DNA of 64,000 nucleotides, from assembly GCF_002727185.1 (NCBI RefSeq), contig NZ_NIZW01000002.1, forward strand, positions 558,001 to 622,000, in the 5' to 3' direction. How positions within the stretch are numbered: position 1 is the first letter of the stretch; the number at the start of each line of letters is the position of its first letter. Shown one piece after another: positions 40,284 to 49,660 of this stretch. The notes below the pieces were generated by a model that searched no databases, had not been told where the DNA came from, and worked only from the letters and a program-made list of their open reading frames with translations. The stretch comes from Rhodopirellula bahusiensis. GTDB lineage: Bacteria; Planctomycetota; Planctomycetia; Pirellulales; Pirellulaceae. A program made the translations under genes and the position numbers.

Positions 40284-42695
40284 CTACTTCTCTCGGAACA
40301 AGCGGCTTTGAATGACCGCGTGCAGTAAGTCGCGAGCCGGATAGTCTTGTGACTCATTTGCACGCAGGATTCCCTCGATCACATCGCGGTCGGCAAATTG
40401 AATTTCGCCGCCGGTCGAGTAGACGACGAGTTGAGACACGAACTGCCGGGCGACTTGCTCTTTCTGGTTCATCAAGGCTTGTTTGAATTCATCGATCCCC
40501 GAGAAATCAACGCCATCTGCGGTCGCACCACTGGCGTCGGCCGGCGGCCCTTGATGAAAAGATTTGCCCGACAGTTTGGCGAAGAAACCTTCGCCGGCCC
40601 CGGTTGCTCGGTAGTGTGTCCGGTAGCTGCCGATTGGATCAAAGCACTCAAGTGCAAACCCCGGTGGGTCGATCTTTCGATGGCACGCGTTGCAACTTTC
40701 ATTGTCACGATGAGCCGTTAGGATTTCACGAATCGTGGTCTTGCCGCGTGTGTCTGGTTCAATCGAACCCACGCCGGGTGGCGGTGATGAGGCCGGTGTG
40801 CCCAACAAATTCGTCAACACGAAATTACCGCGAGTCACAGGCGAAGTAACGGTTCCGTTGGCCGTAGTTTTCAGGACCGCCGCTTGCGTCAGCACACCGC
40901 CTCGATGCGATCCTTCGGGCAAGGAGACTTTCCGCATGTGTTGGCCCGCAACCTCGGCGATCTGATAGTGCGACGCCAGTCGCCGGTTGACGAACGTGAA
41001 CTCAGAATCAATCAGGTTGGTGAGCGGGAGATTCGCGTTGAGTAATTCGGTGAAGAACGCCCGCGTTTCACCGACGAGTGACATGCCGAGGATCTCGTCG
41101 TACTCAGGATATAAGTCTTCGTCAGGCGACGTCGCATTGACTTGATCGAGCATCAACCATTGCCCAAGGAAGTCATTGATGAATCGTTCGGCCTTTGGGT
41201 CCGCCAACATTCGCTCGACCTGCGTTTTCAGCACGTCGTCATCGCTCAACTTGCCGGCGTCAGCGAGCTTCGTCAGCTCCGCGTCGGGAATGCTCAACCA
41301 AAGGAATGCTGACAAACGTTTCGCCAAGGCGTGATCGTTCAGTTCGCCAGCCGATTCGTCAAACAGCAAGAACTGAGGCGACGAAAGAAGCGACCGTAAC
41401 GGTACACGAATCACTTCGGTGAAATCGCGATCCTCGTCGATCGCAGACTGAGCCAACGCAATGAACCGATCCAGTTCACCGGGCTGGATCGGACGAGCAA
41501 AAGCATTCGTCGCGAACGATTCAACGATTTCTTTGACGTGTTCACTCGGATCGGCTGATAGTTCGATCCGTGGTGCCTCGTCGTCGGCGTCTGGGATTGC
41601 CAAAACGTCGCCGAGCAGTTGCCGCGTTCCGGTCGGCGGCCAAACATCGTGAATCGGTCCGCTCATTTTCCAAGACCGAATTGCCAGTCCTGGTCCCTGG
41701 AAGTTTTTGGAACCAAGCACATAGAGGCTCGCGATCGCGGCGTCATCACTTTCAACTGTGATATAGACCAGATCACCAGGTTGAAGGAACGTTTCGATCG
41801 ATAACGTTATCGGCTCTCCCGGCAACAAGTCATCGGCCGCGATGATTGTCGCTCCGCCGCTGGGTTGTTTCGCGATGATCTTGTAGGTGACCGGGCCCTT
41901 GGACTGGAACGCTTCCAAGCACGGTTCGATTCGATACATGCCTGACTGTTGAATCGCCAGCCCAAGGATTCCGCTTTGGATCAGATAGTCGGAGTCGCGA
42001 AACAATGCGACGCCTTGATTCAGACGGCGTGAAACGTTGCCGCCCAATTGAACGGGCTTTTCGTGGAACTCATTCAGGAAAGCATTGCCTTCCAAATCAA
42101 ACGTGATGTCAACCTTTGACGGCGCAACCAGTTGAAGCGAATGATGGAGAGCTTCGTCGGCCGCACGCAGGAAACCTTCCATGTGAATGGCCGACAAACG
42201 CTGTGATGTTCCCACCGTGTCGAAGCTGCCTGATTCGCTCTCATCGGGAAGCGATGCCGTGACATCCGCAGGGATTCCCAGTAAGTCCTGCAACACGTAT
42301 CCATACTGTCGCTTGGTCAATCGCCGCGCCGGAACGCGACCACTGCGACGTTGGCTGACAAGACTCGCTGCGTTGAGACTCGCATGCAAGGACTCGGTGG
42401 CCGCCGACAATGCATCCGCATCGGGCCGCGATTCACTCGGCGGAGGCATCTCGCCCGACCGAGTGCGATCCAGTACGCGAACCCACATTCGGAAGGAAGC
42501 TTCGTCGTTCAGGTCACTTCCCAATGAATCAAAATCGAGGGACGTATCCGTGCCAGAATCATGGCACCCGATGCAGGTCGTCTGCACCAATGCTTTCATT
42601 TCGACGGAAGGAAATTCACCCTTCGCTGCTGTGCTGACCCACAGCGATGCCAACGATAGGTAGACGGCTAAAAAGGGTGGCTGACGATTCGTCAT
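40284..42695 (-). CDS. DUF1592/DUF1588/DUF1587 protein with c-type haem motifs
   Basis: This 803-residue exported protein has the multi-domain planctomycete architecture. A signal peptide is followed by a haem motif CIGCH (TTCIGCHDSGTDTSLDFDSL) and the DUF1587 segment RLTKRQYGYVLQDLLGIP. Next come a carbohydrate-binding-like beta domain, DUF1592 (LLSSPQFLLFDESAGELNDH, RLSAFLWLSIPDAELTKLAD), DUF1588 (HRGGVLTQAAVLKTTANGTVTSPVTRG, and ESCNACHRKIDPPGFALECFDPIG with a second CxxCH) and a C-terminal DUF1585-like part. These proteins are presumed periplasmic redox or degradative enzymes working with DUF1552 partners. Its ATG overlaps the stop of the LamG-like gene (42692-42695), so the three genes form one operon. 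Confidence 0.92.
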   Translation of the reverse strand: MTNRQPPFLAVYLSLASLWVSTAAKGEFPSVEMKALVQTTCIGCHDSGTDTSLDFDSLGSDLNDEASFRMWVRVLDRTRSGEMPPPSESRPDADALSAATESLHASLNAASLVSQRRSGRVPARRLTKRQYGYVLQDLLGIPADVTASLPDESESGSFDTVGTSQRLSAIHMEGFLRAADEALHHSLQLVAPSKVDITFDLEGNAFLNEFHEKPVQLGGNVSRRLNQGVALFRDSDYLIQSGILGLAIQQSGMYRIEPCLEAFQSKGPVTYKIIAKQPSGGATIIAADDLLPGEPITLSIETFLQPGDLVYITVESDDAAIASLYVLGSKNFQGPGLAIRSWKMSGPIHDVWPPTGTRQLLGDVLAIPDADDEAPRIELSADPSEHVKEIVESFATNAFARPIQPGELDRFIALAQSAIDEDRDFTEVIRVPLRSLLSSPQFLLFDESAGELNDHALAKRLSAFLWLSIPDAELTKLADAGKLSDDDVLKTQVERMLADPKAERFINDFLGQWLMLDQVNATSPDEDLYPEYDEILGMSLVGETRAFFTELLNANLPLTNLIDSEFTFVNRRLASHYQIAEVAGQHMRKVSLPEGSHRGGVLTQAAVLKTTANGTVTSPVTRGNFVLTNLLGTPASSPPPGVGSIEPDTRGKTTIREILTAHRDNESCNACHRKIDPPGFALECFDPIGSYRTHYRATGAGEGFFAKLSGKSFHQGPPADASGATADGVDFSGIDEFKQALMNQKEQVARQFVSQLVVYSTGGEIQFADRDVIEGILRANESQDYPARDLLHAVIQSRLFREK

Positions 42696-43399
42696 TGAAT
42701 CTGACCCGCGATTGATCGAGTTGAAACGCTGTTTCCAAACGGAGTCTTTGCGGCCTGTTGTTTCAGAGGACAGATCTTCAGGTTGCGGATGAAAACGGAC
42801 GACGAAACGATTCCGACTCCACCACCCGACTTCGCTTGGTCGGAGGTCGCAAACAAGAATGCCGGCCGCGCATCATCGTCGATGTAGATTCGGCAGATGC
42901 CTTCGTCCACTTCCAGTCTGACATGAAACCATCGCTCGCGTGCCCAATCAACGCTGTTGCCATGATTGAAATTGACGACCACCGACTGATGTACGCCCGT
43001 GGTCACGACGCCTTGCCGAAGTCGTCGCGGTAGCTGATCGTTGAACTGTGGCCATGGGTTGAGCGTGATTCGATCGTAGTTCATCCCGGATTCGTCGACG
43101 AAGAGAGCCAGTGTCGGATGAGATCGCTGAGGTGCCGAAACGTCCATCTCGATGGTCCCCGTTTGAAATTGGACTCCCTCTACCGTTGCGATTGAGTCCG
43201 CCCCATTGGTCCGTACTCGCAGCGAATTTTGTCCTTGGTGGTAAATCGCATCGAGTTGGACTGGGGGCGATCCTTTCCAGGACTGGCCTTGAAATTCGAT
43301 GCTGTTACCGTTGGGCCGTTCCGCATTGGCCTGCATCGTAAATAAGCAACACAACCAAGTCGCCAACGCAAATCGCGTCCATCGGGTTTCAGTTCTCAT
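42692..43399 (-). CDS. Exported LamG/DUF1080-like beta-sandwich protein
   Basis: From ATG 43399 the protein has 235 residues with a signal peptide (FALATWLCCLFTMQANA). A single concanavalin-like sandwich follows: GTIEMDVSAPQRSHPTLALF, GMNYDRITLNPWPQFNDQLP, WFHVRLEVDEGICRIYIDDDARPAFLF and GGGVGIVSSSVFIRNLKICP. Such domains bind or hydrolyse saccharides. No catalytic residues can be fixed here, so a binding role is as likely. The frame is open to 43489, but the signal peptide starts at 43399. It precedes the DUF1592 gene with a 4-bp overlap, suggesting that it supplies the binding part of one system. Confidence 0.72.
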   Translation of the reverse strand: MRTETRWTRFALATWLCCLFTMQANAERPNGNSIEFQGQSWKGSPPVQLDAIYHQGQNSLRVRTNGADSIATVEGVQFQTGTIEMDVSAPQRSHPTLALFVDESGMNYDRITLNPWPQFNDQLPRRLRQGVVTTGVHQSVVVNFNHGNSVDWARERWFHVRLEVDEGICRIYIDDDARPAFLFATSDQAKSGGGVGIVSSSVFIRNLKICPLKQQAAKTPFGNSVSTRSIAGQIQ

Positions 43400-43567
43400 G
43401 AGACCAGTTCCTTGGTTCGAGTTTGTTCCAGCGGTGGACGTGATAAAGAGAATCACGTTGCATTCCGACCTCTCGAACGGAAACCACATGCAAGGCGAGT
43501 AGTGTCCGCGTTTGATTCCGTCGCTTCGACACCGGATTGGTTTCGCTTTGTATCCCTTTGTCGATCG

Positions 43568-46411
43568 CTAGCGGTCCACTGGCTTCTTAGGTACACCCGC
43601 ATTTCGGATCTCATCGAGAAGGTCGCAAGCTTCTCGGCGTAATTCCGATGCGGTGGTGATATCTGCGTCCATGATTTGGTGCTGATCAGCGTCAGTCGTG
43701 TAGGTTGGCCAATTGGGAACGCCTTCCACGTTCGGGTTGCCCGTCTTGGCGAACTGCACCCAGTAGTCCATGAATGCATCGGAGAGTTTGGCGTCCTCTG
43801 GCGAAGGGTTTTCGAGCTTGCCGAACACGTAGCCAATCTCGGCCGCATGTGCCGCGCCCATCCATCCCCACACCGGCTTGGTGAAGTGATACATCCACAC
43901 GTCGCTGCCTTGGCTATCCATCGCCCGAGCGAACTGACGAGCCGGCTGCACGAACCAACCGTCGGTGATCAACTGCACCGCAGCTTTTCGCAAGTTCTCG
44001 TTCGTATCTTGCAAATAGAACTTCATCAGCCGATCGGCGTTGTCACCGAATCGCTCCACCAACGCATCGCGGTAGTCCTGCATGTTTTTGAATCCCTGCC
44101 GACCGGCGAACATCGTGCCTTCGTCTCGGTTGGTGCCGACGATGGTGGGGATGTCATGCTGCTGTCCGTCGGCGTAAATCTCCAGCGGACTCTTCAGAAA
44201 GACATGGCCGTCGATCGCAACCGGCCAACGCTGTTTGACTTTTTCAAGCAACTCTTCGGCTGGCAAGGCACGCAGTTTCGCGATTGGGTCCTCGACATCG
44301 TCGCTAAACAAACGGTTGGTCTGTTCCGTGCCATCGAACTCCGCCGGCGGACCGTTGTCAGTTTCCTTTTTTAGTTCGCGAAAGATCACGGGGTCGAGCC
44401 AAGGACTTTGCAAAATTGCCCGGTGGAACAGCCCTTTAGAAAGCGGCGTCGCGGTGAGCAAGTAAACGCTCGTCCCTCCCGCCGATTCGCCAAAGATCGT
44501 CACGTTGTCAGGATCTCCGCCAAAGCCCGCGATGTTATCGCGAACCCACTGGAGTGCTGCGATTTGGTCGAGGATCGCGTAGTTGCCTGATACGCCATCC
44601 GGTGACTCAGCTGACAATTCCGGATGCGTCATGAAGCCCAACGCTCCGAGCCGGTAGTTGATCGACACCAGAATCACGTCGCGGTTGGCCAGAGCATCGC
44701 CGCCACCGTTGCCTTGGTTGCCTGATCCTTGCGTGAACCCACCGCCGTGAATCCAAACCATTACCGGACGTTTCTCGGTTTTGCTTTCCGTAGATCGCCA
44801 AACGTTCAAGTACAAACAATCTTCGCTCTGTCCGCCCTGCGCAAAATTCTTTTGCTGCATCGATTTGGAACCGTACTGGTCGCAAACGCGAACATCGGAC
44901 CATGGATTCACCGGCTGCGGCGGTTTCCATCGCAGGTCACCGACGGGGGCAGCCGCGTAGGGAATGCCTTTGAAGACTTCGACGGAAGGATCCCGCGACG
45001 GCACGCCTTGGATCGGCCCCGAAGTGGTCTGCACGATCGCCTTGGTCGCTGCCTTTTCAACCGACGTGGTAGACGCTTCGTCCGAACCGTCCTCCGTGAT
45101 GCAGTACACTTTCGTCAGCGTCCGCACTAACAATTTGCCGCCAGCAATGCTGGGCGTTGCGATGCAGAGTTCATCCAGCGGGTTGGTGTCCAAGATCTCA
45201 AACTCAGGTCCGGCCTTGATGACATAAGTCAAACCTTGCTCACTCAAGCAGAAAACCTTGCCGTCGTAAGCCCACGGCGAAGCGGTGAACGATCCCTTCG
45301 GAGAAAAGCGTCGTTTGCCGTAGACTTCTTCGCCGGTCAACGCGTTGTGACACGTCATGAAGCCTTGGTCGTAGACCGTGTAGAGATAGTCGCCGTAGAC
45401 GATCTGTGTCGTGTTGTAGGGAGAGGCTTTGGGCTGATACCACTCAATGAATTCGCTGCGCGCGAAGTCACCATCGGGTGCGATGTCACCGCTCGCACCG
45501 GGCCGAATTGCAAACGTCGGACGATGAGCGTCACCGACATATCCCGACGACAGGTAACACATTCCGTGAGCCGCGAATGGCGACGGAATCACCAGAATCG
45601 ACATGTCACCGTCAAACCTCCAAAGCTCTTTGCCGTCGAGCGAATAGCTGCGGTTGACGCGTTGACCCGGCACCACGATTTCTGTGCGGACCTCGTTCTC
45701 CCAAACAAACGGCGTCGCCCACGACATCACTTCGTCACGCTTGGTCCGCCAATTCTGGTCGCCGGTCTTGGTATCGAACGAAGCGATCCATGACGCTTCT
45801 TTGTTGTCGTAGACCACGAACACCTGATCGCCATGAACGACCGGAGATGCGGCCGCGCCATAATCCATGTTGGTCTTCTTGGGCTCGATCATCTGTTTCC
45901 ACAGCAAGTCTCCATCGAGCGAATAGCAGAACAAGCCCAGGTCGCCAAACAACACAAACAGACGTTCTCCGTCCGTTGCGGGGGTTTCGGCCGCATACGA
46001 ACTCTTCGGATGACGAGGCACCACTGGACGGCCTTGGAACGCTTCCCGCTCCCAAAGCTTGTCGCCAGATTTCAAGTCGAAGCAGAACACTTTCCAGTGA
46101 TGAATTCCCTTGGCTGGATCGCGCACGCCTTCGCCGAGATACAAGCCACCTTGCGGTTTGATGTTCTCTTCCTCGGCAACGACTGACGAAACAAAAACTC
46201 GGTCGCCCACCACGATCGGGCTTCCCCAACCTTGGCCTGGCACGTCGGCAACCCACGCCACGTTTTCCGTTTGGTCCCAGCTATCGGGCAGGTCCGGATC
46301 GTCCGCCACGACGCCGGTAGCATCCGCCCCACGAAACCGAGTCCAATTTTCGTCCGCGAGCCCAAGGCGGCAAAAGATTAAGAAGGCAGACAACGCGACG
46401 AGGCGGATCAA
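43568..46411 (-). CDS. PQQ-type beta-propeller fused to carboxylesterase type B
   Basis: Two enzymes in one chain. After a signal peptide (LVALSAFLIFCRLGLADENW), residues of about 25-430 form a PQQ-dehydrogenase-like propeller: WTRFRGADATGV, NVAWVADVPGQGWGSPIVVG, LWKQMIEPKKTNMDYGAAASPVVHGDQ and WATPFVWENEVRTEIVVPG. From about residue 455 a type-B carboxylesterase follows: GPIQGVPSRDPSVEVFKGIP, MVWIHGGGFTQGSGNQGNGGG, FGESAGG (nucleophile Ser), GTNRDEGTMF (Glu) and MGAAHAAEIGYVFG (His). The triad looks complete. The frame stays open to an ATG at 46624, but those residues lack signal features; TTG at 46411 has GGAG at good spacing and starts the signal peptide. A fused sensing/binding plus ester-hydrolysing role at the cell surface is inferred. 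Confidence 0.85.
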   Translation of the reverse strand: MIRLVALSAFLIFCRLGLADENWTRFRGADATGVVADDPDLPDSWDQTENVAWVADVPGQGWGSPIVVGDRVFVSSVVAEEENIKPQGGLYLGEGVRDPAKGIHHWKVFCFDLKSGDKLWEREAFQGRPVVPRHPKSSYAAETPATDGERLFVLFGDLGLFCYSLDGDLLWKQMIEPKKTNMDYGAAASPVVHGDQVFVVYDNKEASWIASFDTKTGDQNWRTKRDEVMSWATPFVWENEVRTEIVVPGQRVNRSYSLDGKELWRFDGDMSILVIPSPFAAHGMCYLSSGYVGDAHRPTFAIRPGASGDIAPDGDFARSEFIEWYQPKASPYNTTQIVYGDYLYTVYDQGFMTCHNALTGEEVYGKRRFSPKGSFTASPWAYDGKVFCLSEQGLTYVIKAGPEFEILDTNPLDELCIATPSIAGGKLLVRTLTKVYCITEDGSDEASTTSVEKAATKAIVQTTSGPIQGVPSRDPSVEVFKGIPYAAAPVGDLRWKPPQPVNPWSDVRVCDQYGSKSMQQKNFAQGGQSEDCLYLNVWRSTESKTEKRPVMVWIHGGGFTQGSGNQGNGGGDALANRDVILVSINYRLGALGFMTHPELSAESPDGVSGNYAILDQIAALQWVRDNIAGFGGDPDNVTIFGESAGGTSVYLLTATPLSKGLFHRAILQSPWLDPVIFRELKKETDNGPPAEFDGTEQTNRLFSDDVEDPIAKLRALPAEELLEKVKQRWPVAIDGHVFLKSPLEIYADGQQHDIPTIVGTNRDEGTMFAGRQGFKNMQDYRDALVERFGDNADRLMKFYLQDTNENLRKAAVQLITDGWFVQPARQFARAMDSQGSDVWMYHFTKPVWGWMGAAHAAEIGYVFGKLENPSPEDAKLSDAFMDYWVQFAKTGNPNVEGVPNWPTYTTDADQHQIMDADITTASELRREACDLLDEIRNAGVPKKPVDR

Positions 46412-46735
46412 GACAATGTCTCCAAAAATGGAAGTCCGAGCAAAACTGCCAGTGATTCTCTTCGATCGCCGGCGTGATCGCCATCGCGAAACGGAATCAC
46501 CTCGTATCGTTCTGTACTCGACCGCCGCGGTTGTCCATCTGACCAGCGCCGGAACCGGGGGATACCGCCATGCGACTACGCGTTTTGTCTGTTCGCTCAG
46601 GAGGTACGAGGACGCTTCGCCCAAACCGCTTGCCTTGTGTTAGGACCGTCGCCTAGTTTGGGGCCGTCCTATTTCCATTCGCCAAGCCAGCGTGCCGCAA
46701 AAAACGAGGTGGTTGGCAACCTTGCCCGCCATGCT
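46412..46735. other. Gap between divergent genes
   Basis: This 324-bp region separates the PQQ/esterase gene and the rhomboid gene. It must contain both promoters. No repeat or hairpin stood out. Confidence 0.4.
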
Positions 46736-47629
46736 ATGACCGAAAGACGACCGGAACCCGAAATCGTTTTTCGCTCGCCATCGCACCGCGATTGCATGGA
46801 TGCTCGGTTGGTGCTGGAATCGGTGGGGATCTCGAACGAGATGATGCGACAATCCGAGGACTGGTGCCTGGTCGTGCCCGACGATCAAGTTGGCGCCGCC
46901 TTCGCTGAGTTGCAGTCGTATCGCAACGATCGTCTTGCCGAAACCAAACAGACTCTGCCATCCAAAGCCGTCGTGTTCGGTGGTTCGATTGCGGGGGTGG
47001 TTTATTACGCCATCTTCATTGTCTCGGTCGCGGTGCTGGCGGATACGTCTGCCTATGGGATCGACTGGAAAACGGTCGGCCAGATGAGCGCCGGTGATGT
47101 GATGAACGGTGAGTGGTGGCGAACGATCACCGCGCTGACCTTGCACGCTGATGCCGGGCACTTGCTCTCGAATTTGGTTTTTGGTGGTGTCTTCGGCGTG
47201 CTGGCGGGCCGTCTTCTAGGTGGCGGATTGGCTTGGTTGGCAATTGTCTTGGCCGGTGCTCTGGGGAATTTGATGAACGCCGTGATTCGGGACGCGGCGC
47301 ACACTTCGATCGGTGCATCAACCGCCGTGTTTGCCGCGTTGGGGATTCTGGTCGCGCACGCGATGCACCCTCGATACAAAACATCGACGAAGGCCTTGGT
47401 TCGCTGGAGTCCCTTGATTGGCGGCGTCCTGTTGTTGTCGTTCATGGGGCTGGAAGGCGAACGGACCGATGTGTTGGCGCACGTCACCGGCTTCGTCGCT
47501 GGAACGCTGTTTGGCTGGATCGGATGCCGCTTGCCGGAGGCGTGGCTTGCCCGCAGTTCGTTCCAAATGGTCGCTGGCGTGATCACCGGAGCAATCGTGG
47601 TTGGGGCTTGGGTGCTCGGCGCCCGGTGA
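46736..47629 (+). CDS. Rhomboid-family intramembrane serine protease with N-terminal DUF2007-like domain
   Basis: ATG 46736 gives 297 residues. The first 65 (EIVFRSPSHRDCMDARLVLE, SVGISNEMMRQSEDWCLVVP) resemble the small DUF2007-type domain. A rhomboid core follows with six or more helices: EWWRTITALTLHADAGHLLSNLVFG (H137 and following), the nucleophile S195 in SIGASTAVFAALG, and His249 in LAHVTGFVAGTLFGW. The Ser-His dyad is in the right order and spacing. Expected role: cleavage of membrane-spanning substrates within the bilayer. The frame is open to 46637. It faces away from the PQQ/esterase gene. Confidence 0.85.
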   Translation: MTERRPEPEIVFRSPSHRDCMDARLVLESVGISNEMMRQSEDWCLVVPDDQVGAAFAELQSYRNDRLAETKQTLPSKAVVFGGSIAGVVYYAIFIVSVAVLADTSAYGIDWKTVGQMSAGDVMNGEWWRTITALTLHADAGHLLSNLVFGGVFGVLAGRLLGGGLAWLAIVLAGALGNLMNAVIRDAAHTSIGASTAVFAALGILVAHAMHPRYKTSTKALVRWSPLIGGVLLLSFMGLEGERTDVLAHVTGFVAGTLFGWIGCRLPEAWLARSSFQMVAGVITGAIVVGAWVLGAR

Positions 47630-47833
47630 TGTCCCTTTTTGAACTCATTCGCTGAGTTCATTCTCTTGGTTGTGGGAATACCTGCGGAGTTCACGCCCGG
47701 GCAGCGTTCACGTGGAAGCGCTTACAGTGTATTCTATACAGAGAGGTGTACGTAATTGGCGTAGCGAAAACCGGTGGTACTGGGCTGCGCATCAATCAAA
47801 CCGTGCTGAGATTCTGCGAACCCTGAACGAGAC

Positions 47834-49159
47834 ATGACCCGAAATCAATCACGTGACATTGGCGAGTTCATGACGAATCATCCCCGTATGAAATGCCTCC
47901 TGACGATGGCCGTGGGATGGTTGTTCGCCATTGGCGTCCCTTCAACAGTGTCAGCGCAAGGTTTGATTGACATCGAGGAGCCGCCGTTTTCTTACTCTGA
48001 CACGGTCGAGGACAATCGCGTCAGCCGGTTGATTGCGAAGATCCAGTCCAAAGAAGTGCGTCTCGATTACAGCAAGCCACGCGGGCACTTGGAATCGCTC
48101 CTGCAGGCACTGGACATCCCAGTTTCATCGCAAACGCTGGTGTTTTCCAAGACCAGCATGCAGGTCCAGCACATTTCGCGTTCCAACCCGAGAGCCATCT
48201 ACTTCAACGACGACACTTACGTTGGTTGGGTGCGCGGCAGTTCGTTGGTTGAAGTCTCAACCGCCGATTCGAAGTTGGGAGCGGCGTTCTACACCGTCGA
48301 CATGAAACCCTGGCGAGCGAACATGACTCGGTCAGACTATGACTGTTTGGGTTGCCATGCCACATCGATGACCGGCGGGCTGCCGGGGCATATGATGCGG
48401 AGCGTTTCGCCGTTCCATGACGGCGGGATCAACGCTCAGTTCCCCTCGCACGTGACCAGTGATTCCAGTCCCTTTGCGGAGCGTTGGGGCGGTTGGTACG
48501 TGACCGGCAACCATGGTTCCATGAAGCACATGGGCAACGCCTTCTTGCGAGGCAACACGTTGGATCTGCGTCGCAGCGGCAATGTCACGGACTTGGATGA
48601 TCGCATTGACACCTCCGGGTACCTATTGCCGACCAGCGACATTGCGGCGTTGATGGTGCTGGGGCATCAAACCAGTGTGCACAATGTTCTCGTCAAAGCG
48701 GACTTCACCGTTCGAAAGCTAGAGTACGATCGTGCACAGCGTCTAGCGAAGGGGCACAGCACCAGCGAAGGAGACGCAGAGGAGCAGTCAATGCAAATCA
48801 CGCAAGCTGCACGCCAAGTGTTGAAGGCAATCTTGTTCTACGACGAGGAACCGTTGGAGTCACCCATCGAAACTGCGGGCGAATTTGTGCCTGAGTTCGA
48901 GGCACGCGGGCCGATCGATTCGAAGGGGCGATCCCTTCGACAGTTTGATCTGCAAACCAGGTTGTTCCGATACCCGTGCAGTTTCCTGGTCTACACCGAA
49001 GCCTTTGATGCCTTGCAGTCAACGCTGAGAAATGAAATTTTGACGCAACTACGAACCATCCTGACCGGCGAGACTGTGCCCGACCAATACTCGCACCTGA
49101 ACGCAAAAACGCGAGCCGAGCTACACGAGATCTTGAGCGAAACCCTAAAGGGTTATTGA
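47834..49159 (+). CDS. Exported protein with single c-type haem motif
   Basis: The 441-residue protein carries a signal peptide after a short leader (KCLLTMAVGWLFAIGVPSTVSAQG). Recognisable segments are EPPFSYSDTVEDNRVSRLIAKIQ, LLQALDIPVSSQTLVFSKTS, PRAIYFNDDTYVGWVRGSSL and a haem-binding C-x-x-C-H in YDCLGCHATSMTGGLPGHMM. More conserved His/Met-rich sequence follows (FPSHVTSDSSPFAERWGGWYVTG, NHGSMKHMGNAFLRG). This is a family I have seen in planctomycetes with cytochrome character; the exact reaction is unknown. Met start candidates at 47834, 47870 and 47888 all leave a usable signal peptide. The protein is probably a periplasmic electron carrier or oxidoreductase component. Confidence 0.75.
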   Translation: MTRNQSRDIGEFMTNHPRMKCLLTMAVGWLFAIGVPSTVSAQGLIDIEEPPFSYSDTVEDNRVSRLIAKIQSKEVRLDYSKPRGHLESLLQALDIPVSSQTLVFSKTSMQVQHISRSNPRAIYFNDDTYVGWVRGSSLVEVSTADSKLGAAFYTVDMKPWRANMTRSDYDCLGCHATSMTGGLPGHMMRSVSPFHDGGINAQFPSHVTSDSSPFAERWGGWYVTGNHGSMKHMGNAFLRGNTLDLRRSGNVTDLDDRIDTSGYLLPTSDIAALMVLGHQTSVHNVLVKADFTVRKLEYDRAQRLAKGHSTSEGDAEEQSMQITQAARQVLKAILFYDEEPLESPIETAGEFVPEFEARGPIDSKGRSLRQFDLQTRLFRYPCSFLVYTEAFDALQSTLRNEILTQLRTILTGETVPDQYSHLNAKTRAELHEILSETLKGY

Positions 49160-49294
49160 GCCGGACAGGACTGAATCGCCTCGGACTTCACAACGTTAAG
49201 CGACGATTCCTGCTGCATCCAGTTCTCGACAGTCGAGCCGTTTGCATGTTGATTCGCGTTCTCTCCAAAGCAACCGCAGCAAACGCCAGAGCGA

Positions 49295-49660
49295 TCAATT
49301 GTTCTCTTTTGACATGAGCATGCTCGCCATCGAAGCCACGCCCACGTCGGTTGAATTTCTGAGCATCTCGAGCTCCGATCCACATTCGGCTTGAAGCCAA
49401 TCAGCGAGTTCTGGATTTTCCTCTACGCCGCGGAGGAGAGCGTGCAGCGATTGCGTCTGCATCTCCGTGTCTGGTTGCGTCAGCGATGCCCGAATGCACT
49501 CAGTGATCACTGCGGTCATGGCGTCGTCTTCGAAGCGGATCTCGATGCGATCGGGCAAGCTAGTCACCCAACGGATGGAACGATTGGCGACCCAAGCGAA
49601 GGAGACGACCATCATGAAAAGGAGTGCCACTGCAAGTAACGCGAAAAAACGTCGGTTCAT
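49295..49660 (-). CDS. Small exported or membrane-anchored protein
   Basis: This 121-residue protein has one N-terminal hydrophobic helix (FFALLAVALLFMMVVSFAWVA, about 5-25) and a soluble acidic domain (IEIRFEDDAMTAVITECIRA, LHALLRGVEENPELADWLQA, ECGSELEMLRNS) that looks helical. No family is recognised. Its ATG overlaps the stop of the upstream short frame (49657-49660), so the two are likely co-expressed. Confidence 0.6.
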   Translation of the reverse strand: MNRRFFALLAVALLFMMVVSFAWVANRSIRWVTSLPDRIEIRFEDDAMTAVITECIRASLTQPDTEMQTQSLHALLRGVEENPELADWLQAECGSELEMLRNSTDVGVASMASMLMSKENN

